From Romanomermis culicivorax (lineage: Eukaryota > Nematoda > Enoplea > Mermithida > Mermithidae), in NCBI GenBank assembly GCA_963922205.1, contig CAWUHX010000156.1, forward strand, positions 62,001 through 126,000: 64,000 nt of DNA. Reading direction: 5' to 3'. This document shows, piece by piece, positions 44,105 to 57,300 of the stretch. The notes beneath the pieces were generated by a model, which saw nothing but the letters and a program-made list of their open reading frames with translations, had not been told where the DNA came from and ran no database searches. A program made the translations under genes and the position numbers. The stretch's first letter is position 1. Each line of letters opens with the position of its first letter.

Positions 44105-45249
44105 AATCTATCGTTTTGCTAACCTCACTGATTGTTTTATTTTCAGTTGTGTCTTTTTCCAAAGCTTGAGCGGTCATCTGAATTTTCAAAAGTGCAATGC
44201 TTCCCCAGGAATCGATTAAAGTTTTTGAGTCTCGATTTTATCTATTTAAAAAAAAAGAATATCGAATTCGAAGAAAGGAGCCAATTTTTAGTTTTATATC
44301 ATATGAGCGTGCAAAATTTTTTTCTCTTCCACTCACAAAAACTTGTACATAAGTTTGACCTTGAAAAAAAAACTTTTCAAATCGTCCGACATGTGCCCTA
44401 ATAATGATTTTTCTAACATATATATACACAGGATTACTGTACTTTTTTCGTCTATCGTCATGTGATCATCGATACGAATTATCTGGTTTTGTACAGATGG
44501 GACGATTCGCGTACATTGTTAGGCTGTGTCTTTTTTGCCGAAACGAGACCTCATTTGTGAACTTTCAGTGTTATGCGGAAAAAAATAATATCAAACACGC
44601 AATTTCCGGGTCAATATGTATTTTATAACCGTTTTATGACACATTTTGTTGTTTTGTTGATGCTCAAGTTTGTGAAAATTTTTGTTCATGCGTGAGTTGA
44701 TGCGCGCCATTTCAAGTTGTAAGTGGTGGCGTACAAAATACGTATGATGTTTTCTGGTACTTTGTCCTGAAATTTGTTTGTTTTTCGATGTATAATTCGT
44801 GTTACATAAATGTATTTCCTAATAACTATATTGAAATAGTGATCTAGATTCTGGCGATACTGAGTAGGAAGTTATTATACCCCATTTGGTTTGAAATGAT
44901 AGTGGATGTTCGGCAAACGTAGCCTTAACTAGAGATCAAGAAATCAATTTCGATAATCTTGAAATCATTAAAAAGAGTAGTCATCTAGGACTCTGTACTA
45001 TGAAAAATTTATTGAATATGTTCAACGAGCCTACCATAATTTTGAATGATTTTCAATTCACTCAATCGATCATTTCAAAATGAGTGGGGTATAGATGTCT
45101 ATTGCGATTTCGAATGCACAAAGATAATACATTCCAAAAATTAGTTTTTAATTGATTGCTCTCAATGCACGGATATTTATAAAAAATATAGTTAGTTGTT
45201 TTTGTATTCAGAAATTCTGGATTAAAAAATCAAAGAAATTAGGAACTCA

Positions 45250-45530
45250 TATTTCATTCATTTAAAATGATCGATGCAGCAATCCCAAAAAGAAAGTAAA
45301 TTCAACACCGAAAACTCTAAATGATGAATAAAGAATAGTTCCCTTCGGCGAGTTATGAACAGAATATCTGAAAATTCTCTTCCATAATCTCGTTCAATGG
45401 TCGAAATTTCTTGGATAAACATCAAAATCAAAAGTGGATAAACAGCATTGTCATTCTTTGATTTTAGCGTTTCATTGTCACGGAGAAATTTAACTTTTTT
45501 CTACAGTATAAAGTTGCCTATTCAGTAAAT
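45250..45530 (+). repeat. Dispersed repeat family U, copy 2
   Basis: Shares CATTTAAAATGATCGATGCAG, TCTGAAAATTCTCTTCC and TTTTTTCTACAGTATAAAGTT, in order, with 18860-19220. Confidence 0.4.
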
Positions 45531-45589
45531 ATGTGTATGAAATTGAACTCATTTTTTTCTCGTCTGCCATTTCAAAGCAAATGGAGTAT

Positions 45590-45755
45590 AGTACTATTGT
45601 CAAAACAGTGAAGAAGGCAAAAAGTAAAATTGGGTATTTCCATGAATTTCCAATCCTATGTGAAGTATGATTTGGCAGAAAACCGTAAAAATATGGAATT
45701 GTGCTTGCTTTACAGTCTCTTCATTTAGGAGCCTCTCAAGAAACAGACTAGATCT
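45590..45755. repeat. Partial family Y copy
   Basis: Right half preserved: GAATTTCCAATCCTATGTGA, GGCAGAAAACCGTAAAAAT, GTGCTTGCTTTACAGTC and CTCAAGAAACAGACTAGA. Confidence 0.65.
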
Positions 45756-46213
45756 GAGCAGTAATGACTGGATTCTATGTCAGATTGCACAAGTTCACAG
45801 TCAGACTTATTATGTACAAGCCATTTGAAAAAAGACATAGACTTTTGAATGACGGACAAAACGAGAGTAGATTTAACAGTCGCAGATCTATGAATCATTT
45901 GCAATCTCTGGAACTTTGGAAGAAAATCATTATCAAAGATTTTTGGAATAAGCTGCATTTATCATATTCGAAATAAAGCAACTGGGTAAGACTTCCAGAC
46001 TGGGTCACAACTTTTGGTAGCTATTTTTTCGCTGACTGATTTAGAACATAAATCATTTTTTTACTTTTTCCATAAATATTTTTAATCTTGATTGATTTTT
46101 ACCGTAAAACAACTATCTTCCTTTGTAGATTATTTCTTTTCCCCATTTAATTCACAGCTACTTAATTTCAAATAATAGTAGTAGTAATAGTTATGGTAGC
46201 AGGGTAGTAGTAG

Positions 46214-46400
46214 CCATACATGCACAGCACAGAAATTCTGCTGGGGTCAGCCAGGACAAGGGGTGGTATACAAAAATTTTTTTCGTTCTTGATAACGAAA
46301 AGAAAGGTCTCAGAAAGTCTTCTAACATCCAAGCAGCATACTTTTCAACGCATATTAGTCACATATGTTAAATTATATGCTTAGACAGCACTATTTCAAG
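46214..46400 (-). repeat. Dispersed repeat family W, copy 2 (uninterrupted)
   Basis: Begins CATACATGCACAGCACAGAA and ends CAGCACTATTTCAAG. It is the reverse complement of the outer parts of 42763-43170 without the MITE. Confidence 0.8.
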
Positions 46401-46554
46401 TTTTAATGTTACTTTTTTCAATCAAGCATGATTTGTTTAGAAAAATTGTCAAACTACTGCATCATTTATTACTACAGCATCATTTATATATTTTTATCAC
46501 GACTTTCTCTTCTCTCTTGCTCATTTTCCTTCGTCATCTTCTCAATAATTGCTG

Positions 46555-46645
46555 GAAAATTCAAATCTGCTGGGGGTCAGCAAGAATCAGCTGGAGGTCA
46601 ATAAAAATCTGCTGGGGGTCAAACCCCCCCCACGTGCATGTATGG
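46555..46645 (+). repeat. Three-copy AATCTGCTGGGGGTCA repeat ending in a CATGTATGG signature
   Basis: Units at about 46563, 46586 and 46605 read AATCTGCTGGGGGTCAG, AATCAGCTGGAGGTCAA and AATCTGCTGGGGGTCAA. CCCCCCCCACGTGCATGTATGG follows. It resembles the G-rich end of family W (CTGCTGGGGTCAGCC). Confidence 0.6.
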
Positions 46646-46913
46646 TAGTAGCACTCAAACTGACAGCCTCGATGTTCAGTTTTCTGGCAGATAAAAAAAG
46701 TTTTCTGTTCCGTATGCTTAGTATCATCCCAGAAGGTCGAACATTCCAGTAAATCGATCATCCCAGTAGGTCGACCAATGATATAAGCATCATTTTTTAG
46801 ACATATAAATGCCAAATTCGACTGTCCCACGAAGTCAACTAGACTGATAGAATCGATACCGAACGTGCCAAATTCCACGACAGTATCCAAATTTACGAGA
46901 TCAGATTCTTCTC

Positions 46914-46950
46914 AGGGCTTAGGCACGCTTAGGCTTAGGCTTAAGGACTT
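46914..46950. repeat. Interstitial telomere-like tract, TTAGGC type
   Basis: GCTTAGGCACGCTTAGGC followed by TTAGGCTTAAGG. Three exact TTAGGC units lie in this short stretch, the same hexamer as at 10111-10181 on the other strand. Confidence 0.55.
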
Positions 46951-48369
46951 TGGCTTATCTAAAAAAGACATGCTAAATTGCAGTGCAGTCTACCAACAGT
47001 CGGTTTACTGGGACAGTCGACCTTGTGGCACACAAGCTTTACAAAATGGCATAATGTCCATAGATAGCTACGTGTTTTTGGCTACAGGTTCTAAAAAATG
47101 AGCACTACCCATAGATCACTTGCTCGAGCCAAATTCACATTTCGAAAGCATTTGAAAGATCTTTTTCAAGTGATAGAGAAAGAACAGAATTTTGCTATCA
47201 ATGACGAACGTTTACAAGCATCAATTCTGTAAATGGCAGGTTATGATGCAATTCATAGCCGCTTGCGAGCAGAGTAGTCTTGCATAAATCATTCTCATGT
47301 GAGCACTTAAATTTGCATAAATATGGTCTTCAATGGTGGTCTGTTTGTTTGCAGCAGTGCATGCGTTCGACGCTGTGAAATTTATAGCCATGTCCGTATG
47401 ATGAGAGTCTATCTCGAATAGATTAAAAAAGTAAGGCCGAAAATTTCGTGGAACTTAAGCGCTTACAGAGTAGAGAATATTGCAAGGCCAGCATTTCGAA
47501 CTCTTGTCCTCTTCATTAGGAACAATCTTTACGCGCTTGAACCTGATGTTTATCTTGTTCAGGAATCTATGTTGAAAACACAGTTCAGGAAGCAATGTTG
47601 AAAACATGCACCACTTCAGAATTTACATCTGGTGACTTTCTTACACGACTGTATTTCTTCAGAATATGAATTCCTTACTAATAAATACAGTATTCTGGAA
47701 AGATCCAAATTTACACGGATCTTGGCTTGCTGACATCAAAAGTTTCTTTTGCTCTTCTTGTGACAAAAAATCGAATTTTTCCACTCTCCAAGGCAAAAGG
47801 AGGCGCCAACCATCCTCATTGTGTGCACTTATTGACCATTTTTTGTCACATATAACAAAGAAAACGCTTTTTATGTAGCCACGGGGCGCCACTGTTCAGG
47901 TTCTTCTAACGACATGCTGCATAGAGATAGACAGAAGAATCTTTGTCTCCTTCAGTGCACAAGACAAATTTTCATAACTATTGCGCCATCATCATGAGTT
48001 GGAAATTTTGTCTTTGCAAGGTGGAGGAGTCCACGCACACATACTGCTGGCAACTGGTTTTTCTTGGAAGAGAATTTTTTCAATTTTATATTTTTAATGC
48101 ATGGATAAATATGCCTTGTTCGATACGTATTCTTTTGTAATAATTTAGAATCCGCAATGTATATTTTATTGACCAAAAAAAGATTCCAAAAATGCAGTCA
48201 ATCTTACGCATTTTTTCGCTTTTTTAAGGATTCAAATTTCATCAAGGTCGTTCACACCTTCCAAGGACTGTTTACCCATCGGATTTCTCTATATTCTGGG
48301 CTTACTATAATTTGGTACATTAATTAGTCGCTTAATTTGCATAAAAATTTTTCATTAATCGCTTGGACA

Positions 48370-51300
48370 ATGAGCGAAAGTAGCCGCAGTAGCTTGTCGC
48401 CACCTTTGTCGGCCGTTAGCGAATTTCACCACAATATGATGCCGAACGAAACAGTCGATATTCAAATTTATATCCCATTTTTATCCGTGCAGGTAATAGA
48501 TTACATTTCACGATGATGCTAGAGTTACAAAATCACACTTGAATTCAAAACAGAATATTTTTGCATCTGAAAAATAGTCGTGACTTTTTTTGATCTCAAA
48601 ATCTCTTGAAAATGTCGTTTTTTCAGAGATCAAACCTCTAAACTGAATCAAGCTTAGGCGTATGAAACAAACGGACGTTTTTTCTCGAAACGGAAATTTT
48701 TTTACTTCATTATCCGGAGTATTAATCGAGAAATTGAGCTTTTCATAGCAAAATTTGTAATCAGATTTAATGAATTGGATCTCCATCATCTCGGATCATT
48801 AGTGAGGATATTTTCACTTGAACTTGAGTTATGATTCTCGCCATTTTTTAGTCGATTTCAAAAAGCATTCGATTCCGGTTCTGGACTATCTGCAAGATGA
48901 AACCTTTTTTCCATGAATTATTTTGCGAAATGTTCGTCCAAGTGCTGTTCTACTTCCATGATTTTTTGAAAAATATCATTTTGAAGTTTGTGTCAGCAAG
49001 GTGCACCAAAGTCATGAAAATCTGTTGCATACTGAACATATGAATCGTTCTTGTTTCAATGTTACCTTATTTGATTCTCAACTTGGAATTGCCTGTCTCT
49101 ATCGTTGTTTTTTTTGACCGTAGATCTGAAATATACCACATATCGAGGTTGATCATCTTTCTCTCACACATTTCTTATCTATTTTGGGTTTTTTTTTCGA
49201 AAAATACTCGATTTATCACGCAACGATGACATACTATACATAGTCGGTCCACGTTTGTCAACATTTCAAGGTCAAAATTGAGATATGAAGGGAAAAAATT
49301 TCATGATGATTAATTTACATAATTTTCGGGGATAGGTAGTTTTTTAAGGCGTTAAAAACGTCCATTAATCAAATGCTCTTGAAAAATGTACAAAATAAAG
49401 ACGAAAATATGCAGGTTAGACAGAGTGTAGGCTTCAACTTGATGCTTGATATGGGAGGCTCACTATCATGAGATTCAAAAGATTCAAAATTTTATACTAC
49501 TTCATGTAACTGGGTAATTATCTGATTTTCAAATTTTGGTAAATAGTAGTCTGCTTCGCATGAAATATTGGCCAATTGCAAAAATGGAAAGCAAGTATTG
49601 TTTCATATCTTCACGATTTCCATACTAAACCGTGTGTCAGGACCAAAATATTTGTGAGCCTGCTCATCAAACCCTAAACAAATTTTTCGAGCAAGAATAA
49701 TATATCAACTACTTAAAAACGACTTTTGAGAGCGATACTTGTTCTTGTCATTTTTCGATTTGCATACATTTTATAAAAACATTCCATAGATCTCTTGACC
49801 ATAACATTAGTTAGTGGGTCATAATAGGTTGTCATCATGAAATCGGCAGAAATTTTGATTTTTAACACCCATAACTCGTTCAAAAATTGAGGTGTAACAT
49901 TTCAAAGCCATGTTTTTTAGTAAATCTGGATGAAATTGCCGATTAATGTTTAAGTTGATGCGTTTTGGCGCAGCATTCTCACTCTCATACAGACTACCCC
50001 ATAGGGAGGGGTATGAGGGGGTATTACCCCTAACATAAAGTTCTAAAAATTGATCACTGTGTGCCGAATTTTGAGACAAAATGAAGTATTTAGTGGAAAT
50101 TTAGCTACACTACCCTCGCGAATATTCAACTTTATCCCTACCTGAAAAATATGACCTTGGGGACCGCTGCTCTCACCCCTGTTGTATGATTGTTTTGTCG
50201 CTGCATTCAAAGCTAAAAAATTCAGCATTAATTTACAGCCTCTTTTTTCACAGAAACGAATAGAAGTAAATTTGAACGACACGGTTTGGTCTGTCAAACA
50301 AAATTTGCTGTCCAATTTAACGCAAGTAAGTTAATTTACTTAATTAGTCGTCGTCCAAAAAACACTGAACTGGAATTTCATTCTGGAATTTCCTTTTTCT
50401 GTATTGTTAGGTACAAACAAAAATTCCAATTTATTTTGTCCTAAATATATTGTAATTTGTTTTTAATCAAAAATTATGGGTTTGTATTATGTTGATGAAA
50501 CTAGGTTTGCTAAAAAGCGTCGAAGGATTTATGGCTTGTTTTATGTGTTTTGTTTACTGTGAAAAAAATTCGGCACAATTAGTGGCTAGAACTACCGTAA
50601 AATTCTAATATTGAGATTTTCACTTCAACTGAAAGAATGCTTATAATAGATGAAAATTTTTTGATGCTGTGCTAAACCATATGGAACAATTTACAGGCAT
50701 TTAACTTGAGAATTCATTTGGTAAAAAATTCCTTCGTGTAAATGTTTTTGATGACAGTAGCTATTTTTGTCTTTTTTAATTCGCGATGCTTTTATAAAAA
50801 AAACAGTCCACAGAACACTTGCAGGAATATGGAATAACATTTGTCTTCCGCCACAATAATTCTACAGTAAATGCATTTCGATAGGATCAATATTTGGGAT
50901 CCTCCTTTAATAAAAATTTTCGAAGGAACTACACCATCATGCTTCTGATGATGTTCAGAGCCACATGATCTCAAGGACTTATCCATTTGAGATAGTATAT
51001 CAATACGAAAAATCTACAGTATACGCGACGAAACGTTTTTTTTGCTCAGTCTGACATCAGTAATACACGCATTGCTGACTTTGTATTTCCCTCGTTTTTA
51101 TTTCAAAGTTATACTTGTGGAAAGGCTATATTTTTCTTATCCCAACTAATTTACTTTATCATAATTTCTACCCAAAAGTAAAGTCTAAATTTTTTTCAAA
51201 ATTTTTACATCTAATAAACCATCGAAAAGCCGGTTTTTGTTATTTTAAGCAATATTTACTCGCCGAGTCCGAAATCTCGAGATCTTTTTCTACTACCAAT

Positions 51301-54300
51301 CTCTCATACACGTTGAACGATCAAACAAACAAAAATTTGAATGAATGACGAAGAATGTGACTTTCGTCGAATGGTTATTAAAATATAAAATGCATTATCA
51401 AATAAATGGAGCAAAAAATGCAAAATTACACTATACTATAGTCCATAATCGTAGGTTATTCGAAAAATGTTCCGAAAAAAAGAATATAATAGACTGCCGG
51501 GACGGCAAAAAGTCTGGCACATTGGGTGGTAAAGCGAAAATGAGCTGTTTTTTCCTAGGTCATACCCGAAGGATTCAACTACGGGTTGTTTTTGCCGCCC
51601 TGTAATGGCAGGGCCGGCAAATTTTTGGTCGACGATCGGATTTTCCGGGATTATCCGTTCAATGACTGCCCGCCATATTTGGAAGTAAAATTCTCAGTTT
51701 GTCTAAATTTTGACTGCTGTAGTTAACTTTACATCATGTGTAAAAGTTTACTGTAGTCGAAGAATTTTATTTCTATTTGATTGAAGTATTTTTTCTTTTC
51801 CTACAGTCAATTCTGGTGTTGCAACTGCTGTTCAAAGATTATTACAAATCAAGATTGGTATCTTACCGTTACCTCTGTCACTAATAATGCTAAATGATAA
51901 TGAACTAATGATGTATCATTTTTAGCTTAAATATAAGAAGCGAGTCTACAAAAGTTTCAATATCGATACAAAAGTCTACAAACGACTACATTCGAAGCAC
52001 AGCCTGAAAAGATTTTTCGATCTTTGCGAAAAACGCGAAGCCAAAAAGGTCGAAAGTTTATGTCAAATCGGTTTAGATCCGAATTTTCACGGCATCCACG
52101 GAGGTATACTGTCACCTTTTTTAGTAGTATCGAAATTGACTTTTCAAAAGAAATAGTAATATCAACTTACGTGAAGCGATTTTTTTTTCATTTTGGTATA
52201 TGTTGCTGACGTCAGACTTGTTAAGATCTATAGAATAGTGTGCCAAGAGTTCTAGAGAGTAAAGAATTTAAGATTTTTACACTGGCTGATTGCTTTTTGA
52301 TTGGGCCATCAGTTCATTTCTATTGTACTTTTACATTCGATACTGATTTAGACTTTCTTTAGTCACTGTTTGCTTCTCATTTTTTACTTTATTTGATCTG
52401 ACCTACTTAGCTGCAGTGGCTTTATCAATATTTCATATGAAAATATAGTGGCTGAATTGACACTGGCGACAGAATTGGCACTCTTCTGAAAGTTTTGGTG
52501 GATAAACTGTACAGGTTTTTTTTTATGATAGAGTCTAGAGCCAACCAAGAAAAATTTTACTTTTTTCGACACTGAACCTATAAAACTAGTTAGATTTTAT
52601 GCAATTTACGGTTTTGTCATTGATTTAGACTCATAAAATAATACTTGACATTACCGCTTCTCTGTTTCACTTATCATAGTCGATTGTTCTTTAAACCATG
52701 CTGCATCGAAAATTCTCATCTTCCAGAAACCCCGTTGACATGGGCCGCCTCGTCGGACAATAATCGCGATTTGATCGTCGCCTTGGTCGCCGGCGGCGCT
52801 CATTTGGACTTTCGAAACTTGAAAAGCGAAACCCCGTTGCACAAGGCCGTTTTTAACGCTACGTCGGCCAACGTCAAATTGTTGTTGGATTTGGGAGCTT
52901 CGGCCCAATGCCGCGACATCCGGGGTCTGACGCCCTTGTACTACGCCTGCTCCAGGGCAGGCAATAATTCCGATATTGCCGAAATGTTGCTGCGCGATTT
53001 CGCGGATACGGGAGTGACCGACACCCTAGGCAATACGGAATTGCACCAGGTAAAAAGCATACTGTGTTCAGGAACTACGTGAAAAAATGAGATGATGTTA
53101 TAAAAGTTATATTTTTGGATCGAGTTCGACGAGATCTATCGAACGATATCCAATATGAGTACTATCAGCCTTAAACTCTCAGGTCATAAAATTTCTAAAA
53201 AATCTCCGATGTATACAGTGTATCTAGTTTTTATTCCATTGTACCTCCATTTTTACCCGTGGCAGCCTATTGTAACTTCATTAAATCTCATTTTCTAATC
53301 ATAGGCTTGCAGAAACGGTCTCGTAGGACATCTGGAGCATTTACTTTTCTACGGCGCCGACGTCGACCGCCAGAACCTATCCGGCAATACGCCAATGCAC
53401 ACGAGCGTCATCAACAATCAGGTAGGAATTGAATGGTATGATCCAGAAAAATTGAGGTTAGATTTAACTTTTGTAACCTCCAAAAACTGCAAACGTATCG
53501 AAAGGACTGTTAAAAAATTCTTCACTAAAAATTCGTTGAATCCGTTGCTTTTTAAGACACTCAGAACTTTTCAGTTTGAAGAATGATTCCTGGTAAAAAT
53601 CTTTTGAAGAGCGATTCAGCTACTGATATTTGTAGCTTTTCAGCCTCCGAATTTTTATGCGAAGCGATTAGCTCGTGTGAAACTTGTAATTTTTTGCCAA
53701 GGTTTCCTGCGCCAAAGTACTTTTATTCCGTAATGCCAACGCCGCCTTGTACAATCGAGCCGGACAAACGCCCTACCACGTGGCTATAAAAATGGGTTCC
53801 AAAGAGTTGATGCAACTACTAACAGCCCACGAGCCGCAAAAAGCAGGTGAAATGCAGCTGCTTCATTCATCAGATCTTGCATTTTCCGTTCCCAGACTCG
53901 GCAATGCAGCAAAAATGAAAGAAAATAAATATTTTAGACGTATGATTTTAGCAAACAAAAGAAATGCAACTAGGATGAGTGAAAAGTCGAAACACAAAGA
54001 AAACAAACAAAAATAAACGAAAAAAGCAAATAGTGAAAAAAATACAAAAAAAGAATGAAAAAGAGAATTAGAGGATAGAACAGTAGAACAAAAAAGATGA
54101 GAACCAAATAGATTAGATAACAATGGAGAAAAATAATGAAATAATAAAATAGCAAATGATAGAAAAACGACAGACTTTAGAAGTCGTTAACAAGTCAAGT
54201 AAAAATACACTTGGAAAAAAATGACATTTTAATACGGTCTATGCTTGCGAAAAATTCCATGCGAAATGAAATGTAAAATAATCAAAGTGCACATTTCACA

Positions 54301-57300
54301 CTACTTCATTTTGATCAACTTCGGCATTTAATATTATAGTACACTTATTTTCGTATTGGAAATTCAGAAGGGCCTTGGAAACAAAGTATACACCTTTTTT
54401 TGAAATTTTTTGAGTCAAAAACCAGAAATACGTGAACTAAAATGCCAAAATAGTTTTAGAGGCTGATCACAGCGGTGATATTCATTCCGATCAAAGATGT
54501 ATTTCCGCGTAGTTACAGTAATCCAAAAATACAAACTTCAGGGCTATAGGCAGTAGAGATGTATCGGGTAGCATATTTTGAAAATATCGAGTTCGGGTCC
54601 AAAATTTCAAGAATATCGGGTTCGGGTCCGGGTCGGACAAATAGTCGAGTAATTTCGGGTCATGTTTCGGGTCCGGGTACCTGATACATGTCTGATAACG
54701 GGTAACATATCGGGTGCGGGTCCAAAATTTTAACAATATCGGGTCCGGGTCCAACAAAATGGTCGGGTAATTTCGGGTTTCGTTTCGGGTCCGGGTACCC
54801 GATACATCTCCGATAGCCAGATAACCTTGTATCGTATACCAACATTTGCCTTTATCAAGTTGTTGTTCTGAGTTCACTCATCTGCATACACGTGATTGGG
54901 GGTAGTGCTATAGGAACCTCCCCCCAGAAATCGTCAGCCATATGGATAGCCATTGAGCGACCTCCCAGGATTTTCCAATCCTATGGCTAGCCATATGGCT
55001 GTCATAGGGACCTCCATATTTTTTCGTCGGAAAAATACTGAAAAATGTCAATTTTTGAACAAAAAATGGTCGAAAACGTCAATTTTCTCGGCGTTTCGCA
55101 CCATGCATACATTTTTTACGGTTTTTTAGACAATTACTATTTTTTGAACAGTGTTTCGAACTTTTTTGTTGAAAAAATGTTTCCTTACAGAGGCGCCTCC
55201 CCCAAAATTTTAGGAAATTAGTAACCCCCGGTCCCAACAAAAGTCGTCCGACCCCCCCAGACCTCTGAGCTCCGTTACATGTATGCTCATCTGAGCTTTG
55301 AAAACTACACTAAGAAAATTTTTGTGACATGTAATCAGATCTATTGGTGTGAGAAATAAAACACGGTAAAAGTAAAGAGGAAATTTCAAAATAAAAGGAT
55401 AAGTAGTGGAATAAAAATAACGTAAAATAAATAGAAAAAAAAATAAAGTCAACGTATGGAATGGCAAAAATATAAAAATCACTGAAAAATTTAGAAAATA
55501 GGAGAACTTACAGTTTCCTTTAGAGTTCAAAATTTTCATTTTATTTCGTTTCTTTACAGTACCCTACCGTCGACCACCCCGGTACAATAGTAAACGACGT
55601 TTGACCCTTTCGCGAGCCTTTTTAACCCAAAATAGACGCAAAAGTATATCGCTATTCGATCAATATTCAATATCGGAATACGGCACTATTAATCGAACTA
55701 ATGACAATTTTTCTAATAAACTAATAAATAACGACGAAAGTATGTCGGAAAACGGCGCCACTTATTCGCCGCCATGTTTTTCGCGACGAAAATCACCGTT
55801 GTACGATATAGTAGAAAGAATGAGGATCGATTCGTCGAATAGCGCCAATGAAGTAATAGAAACGCAAAACTGCGACGAAGAAGCGGATACTGTAGAATAT
55901 ACAATGAAGAAGCTAAATGACAGAAGTGAGAAAGAACTAATCTACAACTAACAGATCCTTACTATTTTTGATTTTCACTCTACTTACTGTAAGCTTTGTA
56001 CAGACTGTTCAGTTTGCGGTATTTAACCGTAATTTAAACTACCCATCCTACCCTCAGGATGCAATTTTTTACAGATCATAAAAGCTATACCGTAGAAATG
56101 TGTAACAAAAATTACTGTAGTCGTTTCTTGTTACATTACTTGCTTGCTCAGCTTTTCTAAAATATTTGTAGAGACAAAATTACATGCCTGAAATCTTTAA
56201 TCTTACGATTCTAGTTTATATGCTAAAAATAGACTGGCTTCGACAGTGCTCCCAAATAAAATCTCTTTCAAAAATGAGGAAGTTAGTTTTTCAAACAATG
56301 CGAATGAATTACTGTAGAACAATGAAATTGTATGTTGTTTGTGAGTTATTTTTGCCTTTGCCGTCAAATTCTAATCTGTGAAAAATAAAGCACGTGCAAG
56401 TCAATTTCACTGAAATTAAAAGATGGTCTGAAGGAATGATTTGCAAAGCGGTGTATTACAGTAACCAAAACTATTCTACTTGTTGCATTGGAATCATCTA
56501 CAGAATAATATATGCAATATTGATCGATTTCTGTGATCAGTAACAAAGAAAACTATTTTATTGTAGAGTTGTACGACCTAGTTGTTGTTACTATAGTTAC
56601 GTCTGTGAAATTTGGGCATAAAAAGCTGCAGTATGCGGATTATTGGAGAAAGCATAGACTGTAGCACACAACAGAGTAAAGCTCCTTGAATCAAGCTGTA
56701 TATTTCGTAATTTTTAGGATTTTCCCAACCAATTCATTTTGATCAATTAAAAATCGTCGATTGCCAAAAAGCAAAGTTCGATTATTTTATTTTTTTCTTT
56801 TATTTTACACTTGTCAAATTTTTTTTTCAGAGAAGATTGCAAACGTATCATTGTCATACCCAGATCGCTTAACAACGGATTCGGATTCATTTTACGTGGC
56901 GCCAAAAGTAAACGACGTAGAAAATTTCAATGCGTAGTGACCACAATGATTTAGTTTTTCTTTTTTAGAAATCGAAACTGGTACGCATTTCGTAGCCAAT
57001 GATAAAGTACCGTCGTTACAATTTTTCGAAAAAATTGACGACGACGGTATGGCCGCCAAGGCCGGCCTTTTGCCCGGAGATTTTCTTTTGGAAGTAAAAT
57101 TTGAGAATGACCCCCAGCCGAAAAGGCATTAGATGTGGAAATTTTCCAAAAAAGTGTTACCCTGGATTTTGGAGTATTATGAGTTAATCATGAACAAAAT
57201 TATGGAGTTTAGAATGAAATTTTTCTATTTTGCTCATCAAGGTCAATTAATAAGTGTAGGTTTTGTAAAGCAAAGTTCCTAAAACCCCCTTAAGTTTACA

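Larger units (their letters stand above)
44105..48369. other. Intergenic region upstream of Shank, no gene confirmed
   Basis: It contains repeat U copy 2 (about 45250-45530), a partial family Y copy (45590-45755), repeat W copy 2 (46214-46400), a CTGCTGGGGGTCA-type triplicate (46555-46645) and a TTAGGC tract (46914-46950). No splice-flanked coding exon was recognised. The Shank promoter should lie near its right end. Confidence 0.5.

Noticed and set aside
52024-52209. 61-codon basic frame over Shank exon 4
   Set aside because: Out-of-frame shadow of the SPN-domain exon.
54491-54877. 128-codon repetitive frame (PDPN/TRTR-like) on the minus strand
   Set aside because: It translates the CGGGTCCGGGT repeats of foldback element 4.
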